Shown here piece by piece: positions 1 through 6,002 of a stretch of DNA of 9,782 nucleotides. Position 1 is the stretch's first letter. Each line of letters starts with the position of its first letter. The notes below the pieces were generated by a model. It searched no databases, was not told the origin of the DNA, and saw only the letters and a list, made by a program, of their open reading frames with translations. The position numbers and the translations under genes were made by a program. Source of the DNA: UBA1172 sp002457135 (GTDB lineage Bacteria; Pseudomonadota; Alphaproteobacteria; Puniceispirillales; UBA1172); NCBI GenBank assembly GCA_965660935.1, contig CBFIBR010000045.1:1-9782 (forward strand), read 5' to 3'.

Positions 1-2
1 AA

Positions 3-593
3 TTCAAAGCTAATGAAGAGGATGCCCTAAGGGCTGAACTCTATGTTTTTCTGGCCAATCTGTTGAGGGTTGAGCCGACCTCTGATTTGCTTGAATCCGT
101 TTCCCAAATTTCCGGTGATGACACCCCCATTGGCAAAGCCTCATCAACCCTGGCCTATCTCGCCAGGGAAATGGACCACGCCACCATCCAGAACGAATAC
201 GTTGAACTGTTCATCGGTGTTGGTCGCGGCGAATTGCTCCCCTACTGTTCCTATTACCTGACTGGTTTCCTAAACGAAAAGCCATTGGCAAAACTGCGTC
301 AGGACATGACTGAAATCGGGATTGCCAGGGCCGATAATGTCAAGGAACCCGAAGATCACATCGCCAGCCTCTGTGACATGATGGCCGGGCTGATTCGTGG
401 TGATTTTGATCGGCCTTTTTCGATTGAGGAACAGGCCGAATTTTTCAACAAACATATCGCCCCATGGGGCGGACTTTTCTTTGCTGATCTGGAAACAGCC
501 AAGAAAGCAGTATTTTATGCGCCGGTCGGAACGATGGGTCGCATATTCATGGATATTGAAAGCCAGGCTTTCAATATGGGTGAACAAGGGTAG
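3..593 (+). CDS. TorD/DmsD-family molecular chaperone for formate dehydrogenase (5' end outside window)
   Basis: This is probably a cytoplasmic chaperone that binds the Tat leader and/or apo-form of the molybdoenzyme encoded downstream and holds back export until the cofactor is loaded. The frame is open from base 3, so the gene begins left of the window; the TTG at 63 is internal, because the residues before it (ALRAELYVFLANLL) read like the usual first helix of the family. Supporting motifs, in order, are YVELFIGVGRGELLPYCSYY, the family signature EPEDHIASLCDMM (EPEDH at 345-359) and FFNKHIAPWGGLFFADL. The protein is acidic and all-helical in character, and has no signal peptide or membrane segment in the visible part. 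It lies 71 bases before the small Tat-protein gene and is co-directional with fdhA, which fits the known pairing of FDH operons with a TorD-like (FdhM-type) chaperone. Family assignment is firm; the exact client is inferred from context. Confidence 0.88.
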   Translation, partial: FKANEEDALRAELYVFLANLLRVEPTSDLLESVSQISGDDTPIGKASSTLAYLAREMDHATIQNEYVELFIGVGRGELLPYCSYYLTGFLNEKPLAKLRQDMTEIGIARADNVKEPEDHIASLCDMMAGLIRGDFDRPFSIEEQAEFFNKHIAPWGGLFFADLETAKKAVFYAPVGTMGRIFMDIESQAFNMGEQG

Positions 594-650
594 CGATAGG
601 CCCCTTGTTTTAATTGGCCGCCAAGCCCTTATGGGTGAGGGGGTTGCTTT

Positions 651-656
651 TGGAGG
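651..656 (+). promoter_or_regulatory. Ribosome binding site that fixes the small Tat-protein start
   Basis: TGGAGG lies 8 bases before the ATG at 665 but only 2 bases before the in-frame ATG at 659. It would fall inside the coding sequence if the in-frame TTG at 614 were used. Spacing therefore favours 665. Confidence 0.6.
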
Positions 657-664
657 AAATGAAA

Positions 665-856
665 ATGGAAACCAAAAAAACAGAAGCCAAGGTGGCAGCC
701 CGCCGTGACTTCCTCAAGCTTTCCGCACTTGGTGCGGTGGCTGGGGCCGTTGCGACTGGAACTCCAGCGCAAGCTTCGGAAGTGAAGACTGTTTCTAATG
801 GTGATTACCAGGAAACAGATCATGTGAAGTCTTTCTACGAATCAGCTCGGTTCTAG
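665..856 (+). CDS. Small Tat-signal protein of the formate dehydrogenase region
   Basis: The product is 63 residues and matches in size, layout and C-terminus the short 'formate dehydrogenase region TAT target' family that sits directly before FDH catalytic subunits. A twin-arginine motif ARRDFLKLS (Arg13-Arg14) is followed by an Ala/Gly/Val-rich hydrophobic stretch and a likely signal peptidase site after Ala37 (TPAQA). The predicted mature part is only about 26 residues and ends HVKSFYESARF, a tail typical of the family. The start at 665 is chosen from the TGGAGG spacing; an upstream in-frame TTG would add residues in front of the Tat leader with no RBS. The function of this family is not settled; a role in FDH maturation or as an extra small subunit is a guess. 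It ends 56 bases before fdhA. Confidence 0.85.
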   Translation: METKKTEAKVAARRDFLKLSALGAVAGAVATGTPAQASEVKTVSNGDYQETDHVKSFYESARF

Positions 857-858
857 AA

Positions 859-872
859 CGTTAATATTAACG
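859..872 (+). promoter_or_regulatory. 14-bp perfect palindrome in the fdhA leader, possible operator
   Basis: CGTTAATATTAACG is a perfect inverted repeat beginning two bases after the stop codon of the small Tat-protein gene and 41 bases before the fdhA start. The half-site CGTTAA occurs again at 886-891, and ten of the fourteen bases (CGTTAATATT) recur at 8466-8475 before the AhpD-like gene. An unspaced dyad suits a dimeric DNA-binding protein; a short RNA hairpin (5-bp stem, 4-base loop) is the alternative. No regulator is identified. Confidence 0.35.
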
Positions 873-912
873 AAACGGATTTCATCGTTAAAAAACCTTT
901 TTGGAGGAAACA

Positions 913-3804
913 ATGCTTAGAAAGAAAAAGTCAGGGGTAGCGAAAGGCCCTCAGTCTGCATCTTTCATTGGCCAGATCGCCGAAAAAGCAGTTGACCGCC
1001 GTGCATTCCTGAAAAATTCAGGGCTTGCAATCGGGGGGATTGCTGCTGCTGCTGCCGTTACCGGCAGTAACATCAAGCCTGTAGAGGCTGCTGTGGCATC
1101 TGGTGCAACAGAGATCAAAAAATCAGTCTGCACCCACTGTTCGGTTGGCTGTACTGTTATGGCTGAAGTCAGCAATGGCGTCTGGACCGGTCAGGAGCCG
1201 GGCTGGGATAGCCCGATCAACCTGGGCGCACACTGCGCAAAGGGTGCATCGGTTCGTGAAACCGCCAGTGGTGAGCGTCGCCTCAAGTACCCAATGAAAC
1301 TGGTTGGCGGCAAGTGGACCCGCATGAGCTGGGACGATGCCATCAACGAAATCGGCGACAAGATGCTGGATATCCGGGAATCTTCCGGTTCTGATTCAGT
1401 ATACTGGCTCGGTTCGGCAAAGCACGGCAACGAGCAGGCTTACCTGTTCCGCAAGCTTTACGCCTACTGGGGTTCGAACAACGGTGACCACCAGGCCCGT
1501 ATTTGTCACTCCACCACGGTTGCCGGTGTTGCCAACACCTGGGGCTATGGTGCAATGACCAACTCCTATAATGATATCCACAATTCCCGTGCGATCTTCA
1601 TTATCGGTGGTAACCCTGCGGAAGCGCATCCAGTGTCGCTGCTTCACGTTCTGAAAGCCAAAGAACAGAACAATGCGCCGCTGATCGTTTGTGATCCGCG
1701 CTTCACCCGTACCGCGGCCCATGCCGATGAATACGTCCGGTTCCGTCCCGGTTCCGACGTCGGCCTGATCTGGGGTATCATGTGGCACATCTTTGAAAAC
1801 GGCTGGGAAGACAAGGAATTCATCCGTCAGCGCGTTTACGGGATGGAAGATGTCATGGAAGAGGTCCGCAAGTGGGATCCTGAAGAAACTGAGCGTGTTA
1901 CTGGTGTTCCAGGCTCTCAGCTTCGCCGGGTTGCTCAGACCATGGCCAACAACCGTCCCGGCACCTTCATCTGGTGCATGGGTGGCACACAGCACACCAA
2001 CGGTAACAACAACACCCGTGCATACTGCGCCCTGCAGCTTGCCCTGGGTAACATGGGTACCGAAGGTGGTGGTGCTAACATTTTCCGTGGCCACTGTAAC
2101 GTTCAGGGTGCAACGGACTTCTGCGTGCTTTCGCACTCCCTGCCAGGTTACTACGGCCTGTCAGCCGGTGCATGGAAGCACTGGTCCCGTGTCTGGGGTG
2201 AAGACTATGAGTGGCTCAAGGCCCGCTTCTCCTCCATCAAGGGATCCGATGGCAAGAACAAGAGCCTGATGAACCTTAAGGGTATTCCTGTATCACGCTG
2301 GATTGATGGTGTCCTTGAAGACAAGGAAAACATGGATCAGCCTGATAACGTTCGTGCGATGGTGTTCTGGGGTCATGCTCCAAACTCACAGACACGGATG
2401 AAGGAAATGAAAACAGCGATGGAAAAGCTGGATATCATGGTCGTTATCGATCCGTATCCGACTGTTTCTGCTGTTCTCGCTGACCGTAAGGATGGCGTCT
2501 ACCTGCTTCCGGCATCAACGCAGTTCGAAACCTATGGTTCCGTTACCGCGTCAAACCGGTCACTGCAGTGGCGTGAAAAGGTCATCGATCCATCGTTCGA
2601 TTCACTGCCCGATCATACGATCATCTACAAGTTCGCCAAGAAGTTTGGCTTTGCTGATCGCATGTTCCGTAACATCACCGTCACCAATGATGAGCCATTG
2701 ATCGAAGATGTTACCCGTGAATTTAACAGCGGCATGTGGACCATTGGTTACACCGGTCAGTCACCTGAGCGGATCAAGGCACACATGGACAACCAGCATA
2801 CCTTCGATCGCACAACGCTGAAGGCTATTGGTGGTCCGGCTGACGGGGAATACTACGGTCTTCCTTGGCCTTGCTGGGGTACACCGGAAATGGGGCATCC
2901 AGGCACTCCTGTGCTGTATGATACCTCAAAGCCTGTGGCTGAAGGTGGTCTCTGCTTCCGCGCCCGCTTTGGCGTTGAACATGAAGGCAACAACCTGCTG
3001 GCTGAAGGGTCATACCCTGTCGGTTCCGAGATCAAGGATGGCTATCCTGAATTCAACATGGCCATGCTCAAGAAGCTCGGCTGGGATGGTGATCTGACTG
3101 CTGTCGAAAAGGCTTCAATCGATGCTGTAGCCGGTGACAAGACCAACTGGAAGACCGACCTTTCGGGCGGTATCCAGCGTGTTGCCATCAAGCATGGTTG
3201 TGCGCCGTTCGGTAACGCGAAGGCACGGGTCAAGGTCTGGACATTCCCGGATCCCGTCCCGCTCCACCGTGAGCCGCTCTACACCAGCCGTCGTGATCTT
3301 GTCGCGGATTACCCGACCTATTCTGACCGGAAGTTGTATCGTCTGCCGACGCTCTACAAGTCCATTCAGGATGTCGATCATTCCAAAGACTTCCCGATCA
3401 TCCTAACATCCGGCCGTCTGGTCGAATATGAAGGTGGTGGTGACGAAACCCGTTCCAACCCATGGCTTGCTGAACTCCAGCAGGACATGTTCGTCGAAAT
3501 GAACCCGCGTGATGCAAATACTCTGGGGATTCAGGATGGCGATATGGTTTGGGTGAGGACACCAGAAGGAGCCGGGATCAAGGTTATGGCCATGGTCACA
3601 GAACGGGTTGCTTCAGGGGTTGCCTTCCTGCCTTTCCACTTCGGTGGTCACATGGAAGGTAAGGATCTTCGGGATAAGTATCCAGAAGGAGCAGACCCAT
3701 ATGTCCTTGGTGAAGCTGCAAACACAGCATTCACTTATGGATATGACTCAGTAACGCTCATGCAGGAAACAAAGTGTTCCCTGTGTGCCATTGAGCGAGC
3801 ATAA
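913..3804 (+). CDS. fdhA: Formate dehydrogenase catalytic subunit alpha (molybdopterin, Tat-exported, Cys type)
   Basis: This subunit oxidises formate to CO2 at a Mo- or W-bis-MGD centre and passes electrons to FdhB, probably in the periplasm. The start is the ATG at 913, five bases after GGAGG (903-907); the TTG at 901 in the same frame overlaps that RBS. The protein is 963 residues. A Tat leader carries DRRAFLKNSG (Arg29-Arg30) and an Ala-rich core. The N-terminal [4Fe-4S] site is Cys73-x2-Cys76-x3-Cys80 with Cys108, followed by Lys110. The metal ligand is Cys198 in ARICHS, codon TGT, next to the catalytic His199; selenocysteine enzymes have TGA here. Molybdopterin domains follow, and a C-terminal dinucleotide-binding domain starts near residue 827 (FPIILTSGRLVEYEGGG). 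The end, CSLCAIERA, contains an extra CxxC (Cys955, Cys958). fdhB follows after 11 bases. Gly and Arg codons are strongly GGT/CGT biased, suggesting high expression. Confidence 0.97.
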   Translation: MLRKKKSGVAKGPQSASFIGQIAEKAVDRRAFLKNSGLAIGGIAAAAAVTGSNIKPVEAAVASGATEIKKSVCTHCSVGCTVMAEVSNGVWTGQEPGWDSPINLGAHCAKGASVRETASGERRLKYPMKLVGGKWTRMSWDDAINEIGDKMLDIRESSGSDSVYWLGSAKHGNEQAYLFRKLYAYWGSNNGDHQARICHSTTVAGVANTWGYGAMTNSYNDIHNSRAIFIIGGNPAEAHPVSLLHVLKAKEQNNAPLIVCDPRFTRTAAHADEYVRFRPGSDVGLIWGIMWHIFENGWEDKEFIRQRVYGMEDVMEEVRKWDPEETERVTGVPGSQLRRVAQTMANNRPGTFIWCMGGTQHTNGNNNTRAYCALQLALGNMGTEGGGANIFRGHCNVQGATDFCVLSHSLPGYYGLSAGAWKHWSRVWGEDYEWLKARFSSIKGSDGKNKSLMNLKGIPVSRWIDGVLEDKENMDQPDNVRAMVFWGHAPNSQTRMKEMKTAMEKLDIMVVIDPYPTVSAVLADRKDGVYLLPASTQFETYGSVTASNRSLQWREKVIDPSFDSLPDHTIIYKFAKKFGFADRMFRNITVTNDEPLIEDVTREFNSGMWTIGYTGQSPERIKAHMDNQHTFDRTTLKAIGGPADGEYYGLPWPCWGTPEMGHPGTPVLYDTSKPVAEGGLCFRARFGVEHEGNNLLAEGSYPVGSEIKDGYPEFNMAMLKKLGWDGDLTAVEKASIDAVAGDKTNWKTDLSGGIQRVAIKHGCAPFGNAKARVKVWTFPDPVPLHREPLYTSRRDLVADYPTYSDRKLYRLPTLYKSIQDVDHSKDFPIILTSGRLVEYEGGGDETRSNPWLAELQQDMFVEMNPRDANTLGIQDGDMVWVRTPEGAGIKVMAMVTERVASGVAFLPFHFGGHMEGKDLRDKYPEGADPYVLGEAANTAFTYGYDSVTLMQETKCSLCAIERA

Positions 3805-3815
3805 GGGAGGAAATC

Positions 3816-4409
3816 ATGGCACGAATGAAGTTCCTTTGTGATGCTGAGCGTTGCATCGAATGTAACGCCTGCGTCACGGCTTGTAAGAACGAGCATGAAG
3901 TCCCCTGGGGTGTAAACCGCCGTCGTGTGGTTACCATTCAGGACGGTAAGCCAGGTGAACGGTCAATTTCCGTTGCTTGTATGCACTGTTCTGACGCTCC
4001 TTGCACTGCTGTTTGTCCAGTGGATTGTTTCTACGAGACCGACCAGGGCGTGGTGCTTCACTCCAAAGATCTGTGCATCGGTTGCGGGTACTGCTTCTAC
4101 GCATGCCCGTTCGGCGCACCGCAATACCCACAGGCAGGGAACTACGGTTCCCGCGGCAAAATGGACAAATGCACATTCTGTGCAGGTGGTCCTGAAGAAA
4201 ATATGTCTGAAATCGAATTTCAGAAATATGGCCGTAACCGCCTGGCTGAGGGTAAGTTGCCAATCTGTGCTGAAATGTGTTCCACTAAGGCGCTGCTGGC
4301 GGGTGATGGAGACCAGGTCTCCAACATCTTCCGTGAGCGTGTTGTGGCACGTGGTTTCGGCTCAGGCGCTTGGGGCTGGGGCACTGCCTACAGCATCAAG
4401 GGTAGCTGA
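3816..4409 (+). CDS. fdhB: Formate dehydrogenase iron-sulfur subunit beta
   Basis: This is the electron-transfer subunit that relays electrons from FdhA to the cytochrome b subunit. The ATG at 3816 follows GGGAGG (3805-3810) by five bases. The 197-residue product holds four groups of cysteines in the DmsB/FdhB order: Cys13/16/19/23, Cys55/58/63/67, Cys87/90/93/97 and Cys119/122 with Cys151/155, enough for four [4Fe-4S] clusters, plus extra Cys8 and Cys71. There is no signal peptide, as expected for a partner carried out by the Tat leader of FdhA. It lacks the C-terminal transmembrane helix of the roughly 290-residue E. coli FdnH type and belongs to the short type seen in FdhABC operons. A perfect intrinsic terminator begins 17 bases after its stop codon. 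Confidence 0.96.
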   Translation: MARMKFLCDAERCIECNACVTACKNEHEVPWGVNRRRVVTIQDGKPGERSISVACMHCSDAPCTAVCPVDCFYETDQGVVLHSKDLCIGCGYCFYACPFGAPQYPQAGNYGSRGKMDKCTFCAGGPEENMSEIEFQKYGRNRLAEGKLPICAEMCSTKALLAGDGDQVSNIFRERVVARGFGSGAWGWGTAYSIKGS

Positions 4410-4426
4410 TCACAGCATCATCTCAG

Positions 4427-4454
4427 GAAAGGGGGCGTGTGCCCCCTTTCTTTC
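4427..4454 (+). terminator. Rho-independent terminator or attenuator between fdhB and the lipoprotein gene
   Basis: GAAAGGGGGC (4427-4436) and GCCCCCTTTC (4441-4450) form a perfect 10-bp stem with a four-base GTGT loop, followed by TTTCC. The stem is very GC-rich; the trailing T-run is short, with three Ts continuing from the stem's own TTTC. It lies inside the FDH cluster, so it either ends the fdhAB message or lets part of it through to fdhC. Confidence 0.8.
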
Positions 4455-4458
4455 CATT

Positions 4459-4484
4459 GCATGAAACCAAGTGAGCATGAAACC
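4459..4484 (+). repeat. Pair of 10-bp direct repeats before the lipoprotein gene
   Basis: GCATGAAACC occurs exactly at 4459-4468 and 4475-4484, 16 bases apart start to start. The pair lies between the fdhB terminator and the lipoprotein start. Its role is unknown; a tandem binding site or a small duplication are both possible. Confidence 0.5.
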
Positions 4485-4522
4485 GCTTAAACATGCGCGT
4501 TACGTGCCGGGTAGGATTTATG

Positions 4523-4726
4523 ATGAAGAAAATGGTTATAAAACAATCAATGTTGCTGGTTATGTTCGGGGCGCTTACCTTGACTGTTTCAGGGTGCCGC
4601 GAAGAAGAACAAAACCGGATTCTTTCATACGACAAGGGCAATTACCTTGGCCAAGCTGACACAGCTCTCACCAAAGATGAAGAGAGCGCGTTGAAATCCC
4701 ATGTAATGCGTCAATACGCCTGGTAG
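4523..4726 (+). CDS. Small predicted lipoprotein between fdhB and fdhC
   Basis: The product is 67 residues. MKKMVIKQ gives a basic n-region, followed by a hydrophobic stretch and a lipobox TVSGC with the acylated cysteine at position 25. The residues after it (REEEQNR) are strongly polar and acidic; there is no Asp at +2, so outer-membrane sorting is plausible if this is a lipoprotein. The mature chain is about 43 residues and contains SYDKGNYLGQADTALT followed by a predicted amphipathic helix. The start is taken as the ATG at 4523, six bases after AGGA (4513-4516); the adjacent ATG at 4520 is nearly equivalent, while the ATG at 4493 would place a Cys- and Arg-containing stretch before the leader. 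It has no recognised enzymatic motif. Its position between two FDH subunits suggests a role in assembling or anchoring the complex, but this is inference only. Confidence 0.78.
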   Translation: MKKMVIKQSMLLVMFGALTLTVSGCREEEQNRILSYDKGNYLGQADTALTKDEESALKSHVMRQYAW

Positions 4727-4794
4727 AAAACCGGCGGCAAATTAATAAAAATTTTAAGGTACTGAATTTATGATAAGGCGAGAAAAGCCTAACT

Positions 4795-4802
4795 AAAGGG
4801 AG
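4795..4802 (+). promoter_or_regulatory. Ribosome binding site that fixes the fdhC start
   Basis: AAAGGGAG ends directly against the ATG at 4803, which leaves no room for initiation there. The in-frame ATG at 4809 has a normal six-base spacing and is preferred. Confidence 0.6.
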
Positions 4803-4808
4803 ATGATC

Positions 4809-5915
4809 ATGAAGACTATGTTGGCTAAGGTCACATCAAAATCATTCAGGATAATCACTGTTCTGGGGCTGCTCGGTCTTTTAAGTGTTGCTGTGCCTGG
4901 TGTTACCACCACTGCGGTGGCTCAGCAAGACGGTAAAGTACCCGGGCAGTCTCTGGGGCTGAATTCTGATGCTGATCTGTGGCGTTTAATCCGTAATGGC
5001 AATTCGGGTGACACCCAGATCAAAAGTGAACTCGCCGAGGTGATGATCCAGTCCGAAGGCGACAACTGGCGAGCTGTCCGTAATGGCCCGATTTCAATCT
5101 ATGGGGCTGGCGGTGTGATCGGGATGGTTATCCTTCTGGCCGTATTTTATACATGGCGTGGGCGCATCATGATTGATGCCGGGCCTTCGTCTGAGAAGGT
5201 TGAACGCTTTGCCGCGTTGGATCGTTTTTCGCATTGGCTGATGGCGGGTTCCTTCGTCATTCTGGCGATTACCGGGCTTAACCTTCTTTATGGCCGGTAT
5301 GTGCTGCTTCCGATCATTGGGCCCGAGGGCTTCACCCTGCTGACAACGGCCGGGAAATACGCGCATAACTACCTGTCCTTTGCCTTCATGGCTGGGCTGG
5401 TGCTGTCGTTTGGCCTCTGGGTCAGGCATAACATCCCTGCCAAGATTGATATTGACTGGATCAAGGCTGGCGGCGGTATCTTTGCCAAGGGTGTCCACCC
5501 ACCGGCAAAGAAATTCAACGCAGGCCAGAAGATGATTTTCTGGATTACGATGATTGGTGGCCTTTCCGTTTCATTGAGCGGTATTGCCCTAATGTTCCCG
5601 TTCCAGACAGACATGTTTGCCAAAACATTCGGTATCCTCAATATGGTCGGGTTTGATTTGCCAACGGCCCTGACAGCATTGCAGGAACAGCAGCTTAACC
5701 AGCTCTGGCACGGGATTGTGTCAATGGTTCTGATGACCATCATCATTGCCCATATCTACATCGGTTCAGTCGGTATGGAAGGTGCGCTTGACGCCATGAA
5801 TTCCGGTAAGGTAGACCGTAACTGGGCTAAAGAACACCACAACCTCTGGGTTGAGGAGATGGAAGCCGGTAAGAAGACCAAGCGAGCAAGGAAATCACCT
5901 GCACCCGCTGAGTAA
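4809..5915 (+). CDS. fdhC: Formate dehydrogenase cytochrome b556 subunit gamma
   Basis: This membrane subunit takes electrons from FdhB through two b hemes to the quinone pool. The product is 368 residues from the ATG at 4809. A signal peptide ends near residue 38 (TTTAVAQQ). A periplasmic segment of about 55 residues follows, with two copies of the motif WRxxRNG at 58-64 and 87-93. Transmembrane stretches lie near 98-115, 143-163, 184-205, 242-264 and 300-320. Candidate heme ligands by analogy with E. coli FdnI are His142 (FSHWL), His186 (AHNYL), His301 (LWHG) and His315 (IAHIYIG). The conserved tail GSVGMEGALDAMNSGKVDRN follows, then a basic, Ala/Pro-containing C-terminus. It is longer than FdnI (about 217 residues) because of the N-terminal domain, which is usual for this alphaproteobacterial and Wolinella-like type. 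It is the last FDH gene, closed by a strong terminator. Confidence 0.95.
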   Translation: MKTMLAKVTSKSFRIITVLGLLGLLSVAVPGVTTTAVAQQDGKVPGQSLGLNSDADLWRLIRNGNSGDTQIKSELAEVMIQSEGDNWRAVRNGPISIYGAGGVIGMVILLAVFYTWRGRIMIDAGPSSEKVERFAALDRFSHWLMAGSFVILAITGLNLLYGRYVLLPIIGPEGFTLLTTAGKYAHNYLSFAFMAGLVLSFGLWVRHNIPAKIDIDWIKAGGGIFAKGVHPPAKKFNAGQKMIFWITMIGGLSVSLSGIALMFPFQTDMFAKTFGILNMVGFDLPTALTALQEQQLNQLWHGIVSMVLMTIIIAHIYIGSVGMEGALDAMNSGKVDRNWAKEHHNLWVEEMEAGKKTKRARKSPAPAE

Positions 5916-5922
5916 ACCGCTG

Positions 5923-5953
5923 AAAAGGCGCTGCCATAGAGTAGCGCCTTTTT
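5923..5953 (+). terminator. Rho-independent terminator after fdhC
   Basis: AAAAGGCGCT (5923-5932) pairs perfectly with AGCGCCTTTT (5943-5952) across a ten-base loop, and the run of five T ends at 5953. It begins eight bases after the fdhC stop codon and marks the end of the FDH transcript. The flanking A- and T-runs could also let it act in reverse. Confidence 0.9.
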
Positions 5954-6002
5954 CATGCAAGGATCAGTCGGGGGATTGCGTTAGTAAAATTGAGGTGGCT
6001 TC

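Noticed and set aside
614..664. Upstream TTG start for the small Tat protein
   Set aside because: It would put the Shine-Dalgarno sequence inside the gene and add residues before the Tat motif; the ATG at 665 has the better spacing.
1504..1506. Selenocysteine codon in the FDH active site
   Set aside because: The codon at the metal-ligand position is TGT (Cys198), not TGA, and the frame reads through without any in-frame stop.
1396..2136. A 246-codon open frame on the minus strand inside fdhA
   Set aside because: It is fully antisense to a strongly conserved gene, has no RBS or recognisable domain, and its composition (Val/Thr/Gly runs) is what the complement of this codon-biased gene gives.
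4770..4796. Eight-codon ATG ORF in the fdhC leader, possibly a leader peptide
   Set aside because: It is very short, has no run of regulatory codons and only a weak upstream RBS; the nearby AGGC/GCCT hairpin has just four base pairs. No attenuation structure can be drawn.
5094..5498. A 134-codon minus-strand frame inside fdhC
   Set aside because: It is antisense to conserved membrane helices and heme-ligand regions, and shows no start signal or domain.
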